This document shows positions 25,579 to 34,506 of a stretch of 64,000 bases of DNA, piece after piece. Where the stretch lies: positions 62,001-126,000 of the forward strand of contig NZ_JAHUXH010000020.1 in NCBI RefSeq assembly GCF_019219825.1. Reading direction: 5' to 3'. The position numbers were made by a program, and so were the translations under genes. The stretch is from Streptomyces sp. TRM70350. GTDB taxonomy: Bacteria > Actinomycetota > Actinomycetes > Streptomycetales > Streptomycetaceae. Every line of letters begins with the position of its first letter. Positions within the stretch are counted from its first letter, which is position 1. The notes under the pieces are model-generated. The model was not told the DNA's origin. It saw nothing but the letters and a program-made list of their open reading frames with translations, and ran no database searches.

Positions 25579-25640
25579 AGTGCCGACCATTTTCGCACTA
25601 CGGAGGGGGTGTGCGGGAAGCCGTTTATCGACCGGGGCCG

Positions 25641-26804
25641 CTACTGGCCGAGGCCGCCGAGGATGGTCTCCGCCCGCTGCAGGGCCCGCGCGTCGGCCTC
25701 CAGGTCGGGGGTGATGCCGTGGCCGTCGACGCCGCGGCCGGAGGGGGTGCGGTAGTGGCCGACGGTGAGCTCGGCGACGGAGCCGTCGGGCAGCCGGCTG
25801 GGCATCTGGACCGAGCCCTTGCCGAAGGTGCGCGAGCCCACGACGACCGCGCGGCCGCGGTCCTGCAGGGCGCCGGTGAGCAGCTCGGCCGCGCTCATCG
25901 TGCCGCCGTCGACGAGCGCGACCAGAGGTCTTGCGGTGTCGCCGCCGGGCTCGGCGTGCAGGGCGCGCTGCTCGCCGTCGACGTCGTAGGTGGCGACCAG
26001 GCCGCCGTCGAGGAAGGCGGAGGCGGCGGTGACGGCCTCGGTGACCAGGCCGCCGGAGTTGCCGCGCAGGTCGAGGATGATCCCGGAGTCGGCCGGGGCC
26101 TGCCGTACGGCATCGCGGACGACCTCGCCGGAGCCTTTGGTGAAGGCGGCGATCCTGATCACGGTGGCGCCGTCGGCGAGCGTGCGGACGGTCACGGAGT
26201 CGGTGGACAGGCGGGCCCGGCGCAGGGTCTCGGTCCACGCGCGCGTGCCGCGCTCCAGACCGAGGCGGACGGTCGTACCGGCGGCCGCGTCGGTGGCGTC
26301 ACCGCGCAGTAAGGAGACCACCTCGGTGACCGGCCGCCCGGCGACCTGCCGGCCGTCGACGCTGCGCAGCCGGTCCCCGGCGCGGATCCCGGCCTCGGCG
26401 GCGGGCGAACCGGCGGCCACCTTCGTCACTTCGATACGTCCGTCCCGCTCACGGCGGGCGGACAGGCCCACGCCGGTGTACTCGCCGTCGAGGGCCTCCT
26501 GGAACTCCTCGTACTCGCCCTCGGAGTAGACGGCGTCCCAGCGGTTGCCGCTGCGGCTGACGGCGCGCTGCGCGGCCTCGATGGGGGACTTGCCCTCGGC
26601 CATGGCCTCGGCGGCGGCCCGGGCGACCGCCTGCTGACTGCCGACGGGGGCCGCGGAGGGTGTCGTACCGGGCGCGGGTCCGCGCTGCCCCACCGGCAGC
26701 GTCCCGGTCGCGGCTCCGGCGACGAGCACGCTCGCGAACACCAATGTCAGGGCGGCCCCGCGGCCGAAGCGGCGGGACTGACAGAACTGGTCACGACCTG
26801 ACAT
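25641..26804 (-). CDS. S41 family C-terminal processing peptidase
   Basis: This 387-residue secreted or membrane-tethered protease has an N-terminal hydrophobic signal/anchor segment (about 14-33), a PDZ domain (~108-195) and the S41 catalytic domain. The catalytic dyad is Ser304 in GGTMSAAEL and Lys329 in RTFGKGSVQ. Family members trim proteins at the cell envelope. It belongs to the conserved ftsE-ftsX-protease-smpB-ssrA row on the minus strand. Codon 165 is TTA (26312-26310), so translation may depend on the bldA tRNA. The start is ATG 26804. Confidence 0.9.
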   Translation of the reverse strand: MSGRDQFCQSRRFGRGAALTLVFASVLVAGAATGTLPVGQRGPAPGTTPSAAPVGSQQAVARAAAEAMAEGKSPIEAAQRAVSRSGNRWDAVYSEGEYEEFQEALDGEYTGVGLSARRERDGRIEVTKVAAGSPAAEAGIRAGDRLRSVDGRQVAGRPVTEVVSLLRGDATDAAAGTTVRLGLERGTRAWTETLRRARLSTDSVTVRTLADGATVIRIAAFTKGSGEVVRDAVRQAPADSGIILDLRGNSGGLVTEAVTAASAFLDGGLVATYDVDGEQRALHAEPGGDTARPLVALVDGGTMSAAELLTGALQDRGRAVVVGSRTFGKGSVQMPSRLPDGSVAELTVGHYRTPSGRGVDGHGITPDLEADARALQRAETILGGLGQ

Positions 26805-26871
26805 GCCGGTGAGTCTAGGACAACGCGAAGGGCGGGACGGGCGGTTGACCGTACGGCCCTCTTGGCGTTGG

Positions 26872-27789
26872 TCACACCTTCAGATACTTGCGCAACGCGA
26901 AGAACGCGGCCAAGGCAGGCATCAGCAGGCTGGTCGCGAGGATGAGCGGCAGCTTGGCCAGAACGGCGTCCCAGCCAATGAAGTTGATCAGGTTCAGCTT
27001 CTCCGACAGGGCGAGTCCGTGATCGATGATGAAGTACCGCGCCATCACCAGGAACGCGCACGCGACCGTCCCGCCGATGAGTCCGGCGACCGCCGCCTCC
27101 ATGATGAAGGGCGCCTGGATGTAGAAGCCGGAGGCGCCGACCAGGCGCATGATGCCGGTCTCACGCCGCCGGCTGAACGCCGAGACACGCACGGTGTTGA
27201 CGATCAGCATCAGCGCCACGACCAGCATGAGCGCCATCACCGCGCGGGCCGCCCAGTTCATGCCGTTCAGCAGCTCGAAGAGGTTGTCCAGGGTGCCCTT
27301 CTGGTCCTGCACGGACTGCACGCCGTCCCGCCCGTTGTAGGCGGTCGCGATGACCTGGTACTTCTCCGGGTCCTTCAGCTTGACGCGGTACGACTCCTGC
27401 ATCTGGTCCGGCGTGAGCGAGCTGGCCAGCGGGGAGTCGCCGAACTGCTCCTTGTAGTGCTTGTACGCCTGGTCCTGCGACTCGTACGTCACCGTGTCGA
27501 CGACCGACATCTTCTTGAGGTCGGTGAGGATCTGTTCCTTCTGTTCCTCGGTGACCGCGCCCTTGGCGCAGTTGGGGTCGGACTCGGCGTCGCTCTTGTT
27601 GCAGAGGTAGATCGAGACGTTGACCTTGTCGTACCAGTAGCCCTTCATGGTGTTCACCTGGTCGCTCATCAGCAGCGAACCGCCGAACAGGGCCAGGGAC
27701 AGGGCGACGGAGACGATGACCGCGAAGGTCATCGTCAGGTTGCGGCGGAGACCGACACCGATCTCCGACAGAACGAACTGGGCGCGCAT
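26872..27789 (-). CDS. ftsX: Cell division protein FtsX
   Basis: FtsX is the membrane half of the FtsEX complex, which transmits the divisome state to peptidoglycan hydrolases outside the cell. This 305-residue protein has the expected topology: one membrane helix near 20-43, a large extracytoplasmic domain (~45-165) and three C-terminal helices. Conserved parts are MRAQFVLSEIGVGLRRN and VSAFSRRRETGIMRLVGASG. The start is ATG 27789. It follows ftsE by 40 bases. Confidence 0.95.
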   Translation of the reverse strand: MRAQFVLSEIGVGLRRNLTMTFAVIVSVALSLALFGGSLLMSDQVNTMKGYWYDKVNVSIYLCNKSDAESDPNCAKGAVTEEQKEQILTDLKKMSVVDTVTYESQDQAYKHYKEQFGDSPLASSLTPDQMQESYRVKLKDPEKYQVIATAYNGRDGVQSVQDQKGTLDNLFELLNGMNWAARAVMALMLVVALMLIVNTVRVSAFSRRRETGIMRLVGASGFYIQAPFIMEAAVAGLIGGTVACAFLVMARYFIIDHGLALSEKLNLINFIGWDAVLAKLPLILATSLLMPALAAFFALRKYLKV

Positions 27790-27829
27790 GGCGTCTGCTT
27801 CAAGCCTTTCCGGGGATCTCGCTGCTGTC

Positions 27830-28519
27830 TCAGTGCTGGTAGCCGTAGACGCCGCGGGCCTGGTCGCGGACGAGGCGGCCCTTCTCCAGCTCGATCACGC
27901 GCTTGCGCATCTGGTCCACGATGTTCTGGTCGTGCGTGGCCATCACCACGGTCGTGCCCGTCCGGTTGATCCGGTCGAGCAGCTTCATGATGCCGACGGA
28001 GGTCTGCGGGTCGAGGTTGCCGGTCGGCTCGTCGGCGATCAGCAGCTTGGGCCGGTTGACGAACGCCCGCGCGATGGCGACGCGCTGCTGCTCACCGCCG
28101 GACAGCTCGCCCGGCATCCGGTCCTCCTTGCCGCCGAGCCCGACGAGTTCGAGCACCTGCGGCACGGACTTGCGGATCTCGCCGCGCGACTTGCCGATGA
28201 CCTCCTGCGCGAACGCGACGTTCTCGCCGACCGTCTTGTTCGGCAGCAGCCGGAAGTCCTGGAACACCGTCCCCAACTGCCGCCGCATGTGCGGCACCTT
28301 CCAGTTGGAGAGCCGGGCAAGGTCCTTGCCCAGGACGTGCACCTGCCCGTGGCTGGCCCGCTCCTCGCGGAGGATCAGCCGCAGGAAGGTGGACTTTCCG
28401 GAGCCGGAGGACCCCACGAGGAAGACGAACTCGCCCTTCTCCACCTCCAGGGAGACATCCCTGAGGGCGGGGCGGGTCTGCTTGGGGTAGACCTTGGAGA
28501 CGTTGTCGAATCGGATCAC
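27830..28519 (-). CDS. ftsE: Cell division ATP-binding protein FtsE
   Basis: FtsE is the ABC ATPase of FtsEX. In this 229-residue protein, Walker A GSSGSGKST lies at 36-44, the signature LSGGEQQR is followed by Walker B LLIADEP, and the switch motif is ATHD. The start is GTG 28519 (MIRFDNVSKVYPKQ). A longer open frame to 29011 exists, but family similarity begins here. No strong Shine-Dalgarno sequence is seen, so the message may be leaderless. The promoter should be in 28520-28700. Confidence 0.95.
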   Translation of the reverse strand: MIRFDNVSKVYPKQTRPALRDVSLEVEKGEFVFLVGSSGSGKSTFLRLILREERASHGQVHVLGKDLARLSNWKVPHMRRQLGTVFQDFRLLPNKTVGENVAFAQEVIGKSRGEIRKSVPQVLELVGLGGKEDRMPGELSGGEQQRVAIARAFVNRPKLLIADEPTGNLDPQTSVGIMKLLDRINRTGTTVVMATHDQNIVDQMRKRVIELEKGRLVRDQARGVYGYQH

Positions 28520-28759
28520 GGATGCACCACGGGTCGCCGGGGGTAGATGTGCGTGACCATACGCGAAGCGGGTACGCAAGCGCAGTCGCCGGAGAGGGTT
28601 GCGTACTGGTTGTGTGTTTTGTCCACGTCCCCAGGGGCGCGGGGACCGCGCGACCAGCCCGCGCCCGTTCCGGAGGAACCTGGCACAGTGGAGGGGGAAC
28701 GTTTGCGTTCCCCCAGACGTTGTCAGGATGAACTGGTACCGGTGCAAGGAGGCGAGCAC

Positions 28760-28951
28760 ATGACGTACGACCGACTGGTGTGCGCGAACTGTGCCGCGCC
28801 CGTGAACGAGGGCCGCTGCCCCGTGTGCCGGGCCAACCGCGAGCGGCTGCAGCAGGAGAACCCCTTCGCGGCCCTCACTCCCATGACCCTGATCGCCCTG
28901 CTGGTGGTGCTGATCGCGGCGGTCGCGCTCCTGGCGCACCAGACCGCGTAA
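28760..28951 (+). CDS. Small zinc-ribbon membrane protein
   Basis: This 63-residue protein starts MTYDRLVCANCAAPVNEGRC and has two CxxC knuckles (CANC, CPVC), which suggests a zinc ribbon. One C-terminal membrane helix follows (about 41-60). AAGGAGG stands 7 bases before ATG 28760, and a strong hairpin follows the stop. It is divergent from ftsE. The function is unknown; the family is common in Streptomyces at this locus. Confidence 0.82.
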   Translation: MTYDRLVCANCAAPVNEGRCPVCRANRERLQQENPFAALTPMTLIALLVVLIAAVALLAHQTA

Positions 28952-28970
28952 CGACCGCAGACCTAACGCC

Positions 28971-29002
28971 GAAGGGCCCGGAGCAGTCGCTCCGGGCCCT
29001 TC
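28971..29002. terminator. Perfect 14-bp hairpin between convergent genes
   Basis: Arms 28971-28984 and 28989-29002 with a 4-base loop lie between the zinc-ribbon gene and the convergent LAETG protein gene. It can serve both. Confidence 0.9.
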
Positions 29003-29023
29003 GCCGGTCACGCTCGGCTGCCG

Positions 29024-29626
29024 TCAGGCAGCCGCACCGCCACGGCCGCCCATCACGCGCGGCAGCACACGGAAGGCGACACCACCGGCGATCATCGTCG
29101 CGGCGCCGATCAGCAGGAACGTGGTCTGCGCGGCACCCGTCTCGGCGAGCTCGTCGCCGCCGCCCTGGGCGGAGGTGTCGGCCGCCGGGATCTCCGTACC
29201 GGTGTCCGTGAGGGACGAGGAGCCCTCGTCCTGCGTGGACGGGCCGGAGCCGCCGTCGGGGTCGGTGTTGTCGCCGCCGCCACCGGTGCCGGGGGCGGTG
29301 GTGTCGTCGTCCGAGGACTCGGACGGGTCCGCAGTGGGGTTGTCCGGCTGGGTGGTGAGGGTCGGGTTGCCCGTGGGGAGGGGCGGGCCGCCCGTCGGGA
29401 TATTCGTCACGGGCGGCGTCGAGGGCACGGTCTCCGTCGCAGTCGGCTGAGCCGTCGGCGGCGTCGACGGCGTCGTCTGCGTGGGGCTCGGCGAGACGCA
29501 GATGTCCAGGAGATCGCAGTCGGTCTCGTCGGCGATAGCCACACCCGCGGCGGTCAGCGAGGCGCCGGCCGCGATCACGGCGCCGGCCGCGATCCGCGCG
29601 ACACGGATGCGCGTCTTGTTGGTCAT
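29024..29626 (-). CDS. Sortase-anchored surface protein with LAETG signal
   Basis: This 200-residue protein has a signal peptide (about 1-32, RIAAGAVIAAGASLTAAG then AIADE) and a long Pro/Thr/Ser/Asp/Gly-rich stalk. The C-terminal sorting signal is LAETG at 160-164, a hydrophobic helix and a basic end (RVLPRVMGGRGG). LAxTG is the motif of Streptomyces class E sortases, which fix proteins to peptidoglycan. A Cys pair (DCDLLDIC) follows the signal peptide. No folded domain is recognised. The start ATG 29626 overlaps the stop of an upstream short frame as ATGA. Confidence 0.85.
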   Translation of the reverse strand: MTNKTRIRVARIAAGAVIAAGASLTAAGVAIADETDCDLLDICVSPSPTQTTPSTPPTAQPTATETVPSTPPVTNIPTGGPPLPTGNPTLTTQPDNPTADPSESSDDDTTAPGTGGGGDNTDPDGGSGPSTQDEGSSSLTDTGTEIPAADTSAQGGGDELAETGAAQTTFLLIGAATMIAGGVAFRVLPRVMGGRGGAAA

Positions 29627-29766
29627 GTGTTTGCTACCCCCAGTAGCTGATCGTCATTGAGGCGGCGCTCGGGGCCGTGATCGACGGGAGTAGCTGTGGT
29701 GAAGCCCCCCGGTTCACATGCGCCCCAGAGATACGCATGCCACGCTTCACCCTTCCGATTTTTCAC
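29623..29766 (-). CDS. Possible 47-residue leader ORF coupled to the LAETG gene
   Basis: From GTG 29766 the frame encodes a 47-residue peptide (core GEAWHAYLWGACEPGGFTT, end LLGVANT). Its TGA lies in the ATGA overlap with the start of the surface-protein gene. The same RNA can also fold: GGTGAAGC near 29745 pairs with GCTTCACC near 29704, around an inner CATGCG/CGCATG stem. The frame may be a true leader peptide, or the region may be a structured untranslated leader. No good ribosome site precedes GTG 29766. Confidence 0.3.
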   Translation of the reverse strand: MKNRKGEAWHAYLWGACEPGGFTTATPVDHGPERRLNDDQLLGVANT

Positions 29767-29868
29767 AGCAGCGTCAAGGCCGTTGCGTACGCGATGTCCA
29801 GGTAAGGGTTCTTTGCCGGGAGTTGAAGCCTGTGAGTGTGATGTAAAACCCAGACATCCAGGCACGGA

Positions 29869-29905
29869 CAAGGCAACTGCCGCCGGAGGGGCGGCAGTTG
29901 CCTTG
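29869..29905 (-). terminator. Terminator of prfB
   Basis: A 16-bp perfect stem (29869-29884 with 29890-29905) has a 5-base loop and lies 18 bases after the prfB stop on the minus strand. Confidence 0.9.
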
Positions 29906-29922
29906 TCGACAAAGCGCTTCTG

Positions 29923-31029
29923 TTATTTCTCCTGCTGCTTGCGCCAGCGAATTCCGGCCTCCAGGAACCCGTCGATCTCACCGTTGAACACGGCCTCGGG
30001 GTTGCCGACTTCGTACTCGGTGCGCAGGTCCTTGACCATCTGGTACGGGTGCAGGACGTACGAACGCATCTGGTTGCCCCAGGAGTTGCCGCCGTCGCCC
30101 TTGAGGGCGTCCATCTTGGCCTGCTCCTCCTGGCGGCGCCGCTCCAGCAGCTTGGCCTGGAGGACGTTCATCGCGGTGGCCCTGTTCTGGATCTGCGAGC
30201 GCTCGTTCTGGCAGGAGACGACGATGCCGGTCGGGATGTGCGTGATGCGCACGGCCGAGTCGGTGGTGTTGACGCCCTGACCGCCGGGCCCGGAGGACCG
30301 GTAGACGTCGATCCGCAGGTCGGACTCGTCGATGTCGACATGGTCGGACTGCTCCACGACCGGCAGGACCTCGACACCGGCGAAGGAGGTCTGGCGGCGG
30401 CCCTGGTTGTCGAACGGCGAGATACGCACCAGGCGGTGCGTGCCCTGCTCGACGGAGAGGGTGCCGTAGGCGTACGGCGCCTGCACGGCGAAGGTGGTGG
30501 ACTTGATGCCCGCCTCCTCCGCGTACGAGGTCTCGTAGACCTCGGTCTTGTAGCCGCGCTGCTCGGCCCAGCGCAGGTACATCCGCTGGAGACGCTCGGC
30601 GAAGTCGGCGGCGTCGACGCCACCGGCCTCGGCGCGAATGTTGACGAGCGCTTCCCGGGCGTCGTACTCACCGCTCAGAAGCGTCCGCACCTCCATCTCG
30701 TCGAGGGCCTTGCGGACGGCGGCGAGCTCGGACTCCGCCTCGGCGCGGGTGTCCGGGTCGTCCTCCTCCTCGGCCATCTCGAACAACACCGCGAGATCGT
30801 CGATCCGCCCGCGCAAGGCCTCCGCCTTCCTGACCTCGGCCTGGAGGTGGGAGAGCCTGCTGGTGATCTTCTGCGCCTCGTCCGGGTTGTCCCACAGGGA
30901 CGGCGCGGCCGCCTGCTCCTCGAGCACGGCGATGTCTGCCCTCATCCTGTCGAGGTCCAGGACGGCCTCGATCGACTCCATGGTCGAGGAGAGGGACTTG
31001 AGCTCTTCGGATACATCGACGACTGCCAC
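29923..31029 (-). CDS. prfB: Peptide chain release factor 2
   Basis: RF2 ends translation at UGA and UAA. This 368-residue protein has the codon-recognition SPF motif at 204-206 (ISPFDNQGRRQTSF) and the peptidyl-transferase GGQ motif at 249-251 (SSGPGGQGVN). The frame is uninterrupted, so the programmed +1 frameshift found in many bacteria is absent. The start is GTG 31029, with GGAGG almost adjoining it. It is monocistronic and ends with a hairpin. It matters here because most genes in the window end in TGA. Confidence 0.96.
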   Translation of the reverse strand: MAVVDVSEELKSLSSTMESIEAVLDLDRMRADIAVLEEQAAAPSLWDNPDEAQKITSRLSHLQAEVRKAEALRGRIDDLAVLFEMAEEEDDPDTRAEAESELAAVRKALDEMEVRTLLSGEYDAREALVNIRAEAGGVDAADFAERLQRMYLRWAEQRGYKTEVYETSYAEEAGIKSTTFAVQAPYAYGTLSVEQGTHRLVRISPFDNQGRRQTSFAGVEVLPVVEQSDHVDIDESDLRIDVYRSSGPGGQGVNTTDSAVRITHIPTGIVVSCQNERSQIQNRATAMNVLQAKLLERRRQEEQAKMDALKGDGGNSWGNQMRSYVLHPYQMVKDLRTEYEVGNPEAVFNGEIDGFLEAGIRWRKQQEK

Positions 31030-31135
31030 GCCTCCAGCGTAACGGCTGTGGCAACCGGCCTCGGCCGCGCCGTGGGCTGGGCCGGTGGCTGAGGGGGCTC
31101 GGCTTGTGACCGACAGTGAACGGGTGGTGGGTGGG

Positions 31136-32365
31136 TCAGGGCGACACCGGGACCGTGTTCTTCGTGTCCTGCGGAGACGCCGCCTCGTCCGACGTGGCCA
31201 GCCAGGCGCCGGTGCCCGCGGCCGCGGCGACCGCGACGGCGGCTGCCGCCAGGATCAGGCGGCGGCGCCGGGTGGTGGCGCGGTGGCGGGCCGAGCCGGG
31301 GCGGGGGGCGCCGGTGGCGCGGGGGGCCCGGGCCGTGCCCCGCGCGCCACCGGCCAGCTCGTCCGGCGCCGGGACCCTCATCGACGTATGGGTGTCGCGG
31401 TTCGAGTCGGGCTTCGCGCCGGGGACCAGCGGGACCGCGCCCCGGCGTACCCGTACCGGAGTCTCCGGCTGCCCGGCCGACGGCGTCTCGGACGGTTCCT
31501 CCGGCTCCGCGTCGGGCTCGTCCACGTCCAGCGGCGGCATCCCCCGCAGTGTCGGCAGCTGCTCCCGCAGCCGCGCCGCCAGCTCGGACGCCCGCAGCCG
31601 CGACGCCGGTGCCTTCGCCAGGCACTGCACCAGCAGCTGCCACAGCTCCTCGGGGATCCCGGGCAGGGGTACGACCGTCTCCGTGACGTGGCGGCGCAGC
31701 ACGGCGCCGGGGTGGCCGCCGCCGAAGGGGGTGAACCCGGCGAGCAGCTCGTAGAGCACCGTCGCCAGCGCGTAGATGTCCACCGCGGCCCGGGGCGGGA
31801 GGCCCTCCACGATCTCCGGCGCGAGGTAGTCCGGCGTGCCGATGATCTTCGTGGCGCGGGTGCGGCGCGGGGAGTCGATCAGTTTGGCGATGCCGAAGTC
31901 CGTCAGCAGCGCGCGGTGCGAGCCGCCGGGTCCGAGCGGGCCCTGCATGTCCAGCAGGACGTTCTCCGGCTTCACGTCCCGGTGCACGACCCCCGCCGCA
32001 TGCGCCGCCGCGAGCCCCTCTGCGACGTCCGCCGCGATCGCGACCGCCGCCTCGGGCGCCAGCCTGCGCTCCCGGTCCAGCCGGGTGCGCAGGTCGGTGC
32101 CCCGGACCAGGTCCATGACGAGCGCGAGGTCGTTGCCGTCCACCACCAGGTCACGGACGGAGACGACGTTCGGGTGTTCGAGACCGAGCAGGGCCGTCCG
32201 CTCCTGGACGAAGCGTCCGACGAGCTCCTGGTCGGATGCGAGATCCTCGCGCAGCAGCTTGATGGCGACGGGGCCCTCGGGGCCCTCGCCCAGCCACACC
32301 GTGCCGGCGCTGCCCCGCCCCAGGATCTGGTTCGCGGTGTACCGGCTGCCGATCTTCCGTGCCAA
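31136..32365 (-). CDS. pkaB: Serine/threonine protein kinase PkaB
   Basis: This 409-residue Hanks-type kinase has the Gly-rich loop LGRGSAGTVW, Lys36 in VAIKLL, the catalytic loop VVHRDVKPENVLL (Asp130), DFG at 156-158 and the substrate lobe GTPDYLAPE. A Pro/Ala/Arg-rich linker leads to one membrane helix near the C-terminus (about 372-392) and a short extracellular tail without a PASTA domain. The start is TTG 32365 with GGAG upstream. It lies directly after pkaA on the same strand. The name follows the S. coelicolor pkaA-pkaB tandem. Confidence 0.9.
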   Translation of the reverse strand: MARKIGSRYTANQILGRGSAGTVWLGEGPEGPVAIKLLREDLASDQELVGRFVQERTALLGLEHPNVVSVRDLVVDGNDLALVMDLVRGTDLRTRLDRERRLAPEAAVAIAADVAEGLAAAHAAGVVHRDVKPENVLLDMQGPLGPGGSHRALLTDFGIAKLIDSPRRTRATKIIGTPDYLAPEIVEGLPPRAAVDIYALATVLYELLAGFTPFGGGHPGAVLRRHVTETVVPLPGIPEELWQLLVQCLAKAPASRLRASELAARLREQLPTLRGMPPLDVDEPDAEPEEPSETPSAGQPETPVRVRRGAVPLVPGAKPDSNRDTHTSMRVPAPDELAGGARGTARAPRATGAPRPGSARHRATTRRRRLILAAAAVAVAAAAGTGAWLATSDEAASPQDTKNTVPVSP

Positions 32366-32487
32366 GGCTGCTCCTACAGACGCGTGTTGTCGCTAAAACT
32401 ACGCGTCCGAGGAGCCAACCTTCACCGCGGAGGCGGAAATCACCCGCCAGGTGTCGACAAATCAACGCACCCGCCACGGCACACCGG

Positions 32488-34152
32488 CTACTGCGTGGAC
32501 GTGCCGCCGGTGCCACTGGAGGCCCCGCCCAGCTCCCCGATCCATCCGGTCACCGTGCCGAACCAGTCCGTGAGCTGCTCCCAGTAGCCCTTGCCCGTGC
32601 CGATCCACTCCTGCAGCGGGCTCAGCTCCCAGATCAGCCACCCGGCCACGAACAGGATGACGATCGTGAACAGGCACCCCTTCAGACAGCCCAGCCCCGG
32701 GATCCGCATCGGATTGGCGCTGCGCTGCCGCGGCTGCCGCGGCTCCCGCGCCGGCCGCTGCGGCTCGGGCGTGGGCGGCGGGGCGTACCGCTGGGGCTGC
32801 TGCTGTGGGTGCTGCGGGGCGTACTGCTGCGGCTGTTGCTGCGGCGGATAGCCGTACCCCTGCGGCGGTCCCTGCTGCGGGCGCTGCTGGGGCCGCGGCT
32901 GCTGCGGGCGCGCGACCTGCCGCTGCGGGCGGCGGCGCAGCGGGTCCTGGCCGGGGTCGAGGTACTGGACCTGCGTCTGCTCGTTGCGGTCGCGCGCGGC
33001 GCGCAGCTGGGTCTGCCAGGGGTGCGGCTGCTCGGGCTGCTGCCCCTGCGGCAGCACCTGGGTCGGGTCGGCACCGCCGGGTCCGGTGTTCGGCAGTACG
33101 GCGGTGGGGTCGGCGGCACCGGCCGGGCCGCCGGTGTGCGGCAGCACGCTGGTCGCCGCGTTCGGGTCGTACCCGGGGGCGCCGTGCGGCAGCACCTGCG
33201 TCGGGTCGGCCGCGCCGGGCGTGCCGGGTACGGGCGCGGGGGCCGGGTCGGGTGCGAGGAGCGCGGCGACGCCCTCGGCGGCGGCGATCTGCGCGGAGTT
33301 CGCGTGCACGCCGATGCCCTCGGCGACGACCCGCAGCCCGCGCGCGAGGTTCTCGGCGCTGGGCCGTTGGTCGGGGTTCTTGCGCAGACAGCGCTCTATG
33401 ACCGTCCACAGCGGTTCGGGGACGGTGGAGGGGCGGCGCGGCTCGGCGCTCAGGTGCTGGTGCAGGACCTCCAAGGCGGAGCCGCCGGAGAACGGCGGCC
33501 GCCCGGTGACCAGCTCGTACAGCAGGATTCCGGCGCCGTAGATGTCGACGGCGGAGGTCTGCGGGCGGCCCTCCGCGGACTCCGGCGCGACGTACGCGGG
33601 CGTGCCCACGAACTCGTGGGTGCGGGTCAGGCCGGGTGAGTCGGCGAGACGGGCGATGCCGAAGTCGGTCAGCATCGGGTGCATCTGGCCGCCGTGCTGC
33701 TGGAGCAGGACGTTCGCGGGCTTCAGGTCGCGGTGGACGACGCCGTCGGCGTGGCTGGCGGCGAGCGCGTCGGCGATCTGCGCGGTGAGCAGGGCGGCGG
33801 CGACGGGCGTGAAGGGGCCGTTCTCGCGCAGATAGCGATGGAGGTCGGGGCCGTCGACGAGGTCCATGACCAGGGCCAGCAGATCGCCCTCGACGACCAG
33901 GTCGCGGACCCGGACGATGTTCGGATGGGTGAGGCGGAGCAGGACGGACCGCTCGCGCAGGAAGCGCATCACGACATCGGGGTCGCTCGCCAGCTCCTCC
34001 TTGAGCACCTTGATGGCGACGGTCTCACCGGGCTGACCGGGCACGGCCGCCTCGGCCCCCGCGGTCTCCCGCTGGCGGGCCCGCCAGACGGTGCCTGTGG
34101 CGCCGCGTCCCAGCGGCTCCTCAAGGAGGTACTTGCTCCCTACCGGCCGCAC
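32488..34152 (-). CDS. pkaA: Serine/threonine protein kinase PkaA
   Basis: This 554-residue Hanks-type kinase has LGRGATGTVW, Lys48 in VAIKVL, VVHRDLKPANVLL (Asp142), DFG at 163-165 and GTPAYVAPE. After the kinase domain comes a long linker with DPTQVLP-type repeats, possible phospho-acceptor sites, and a Pro/Gln-rich stretch. A membrane helix (FTIVILFVAGWLIWEL) and a short outer domain follow. The start is GTG 34152. It is divergent from the FHA/FtsK gene; FHA domains bind phosphothreonine, so the three may be one signalling unit. The N-terminus matches my memory of S. coelicolor PkaA. Confidence 0.93.
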   Translation of the reverse strand: MRPVGSKYLLEEPLGRGATGTVWRARQRETAGAEAAVPGQPGETVAIKVLKEELASDPDVVMRFLRERSVLLRLTHPNIVRVRDLVVEGDLLALVMDLVDGPDLHRYLRENGPFTPVAAALLTAQIADALAASHADGVVHRDLKPANVLLQQHGGQMHPMLTDFGIARLADSPGLTRTHEFVGTPAYVAPESAEGRPQTSAVDIYGAGILLYELVTGRPPFSGGSALEVLHQHLSAEPRRPSTVPEPLWTVIERCLRKNPDQRPSAENLARGLRVVAEGIGVHANSAQIAAAEGVAALLAPDPAPAPVPGTPGAADPTQVLPHGAPGYDPNAATSVLPHTGGPAGAADPTAVLPNTGPGGADPTQVLPQGQQPEQPHPWQTQLRAARDRNEQTQVQYLDPGQDPLRRRPQRQVARPQQPRPQQRPQQGPPQGYGYPPQQQPQQYAPQHPQQQPQRYAPPPTPEPQRPAREPRQPRQRSANPMRIPGLGCLKGCLFTIVILFVAGWLIWELSPLQEWIGTGKGYWEQLTDWFGTVTGWIGELGGASSGTGGTSTQ

Positions 34153-34506
34153 GTCATGGCTCCCTGCTGCTTGCTTGCATGGTCCGACCCACTGTAGTGC
34201 CGTGGTACGGGCGACCGGGCTGTCGTCCTGCTGTGGGTCTTACGTACACGTTCCCGCGCGCGTTCGAAGGAAAGACGCTCGCCTCGGTCTTCAGGTTGCC
34301 GGAAGCGGACATGACCGATCTCAACCGGTCGCCGGTGCCGCCCCGGGCAGGCACTTTTACGGGCAGAGCCGACCAATCAAGATCACTTGTGTCGGAGCGG
34401 CGGGCGCACTGTCAGTGGCAGGTGCGAGGATGCGTGCAGTACTGGCCGACGTGCTCGTGTGGGGTGGGGGACCTCCGCGCCCGCGCAGAAGGGACCGCTG
34501 ACGGCG
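34153..34506. other. Divergent regulatory region between pkaA and the FHA/FtsK gene
   Basis: This 354-base non-coding region must hold the promoters of both directions. I see no RNA gene. An open frame continues upstream of the FHA gene start to 34387, but homology begins at ATG 34507. Confidence 0.45.

Noticed and set aside
29640..29870. c-di-AMP (ydaO-type) riboswitch before the LAETG protein gene
   Set aside because: Wall-gene context and a stem with GAACCGGGGG looked suggestive, but the conserved CGACAGCUAACC-type segment of the class is absent.
29923..31029. Programmed frameshift in prfB
   Set aside because: The frame is continuous from start to stop without an internal in-frame TGA.
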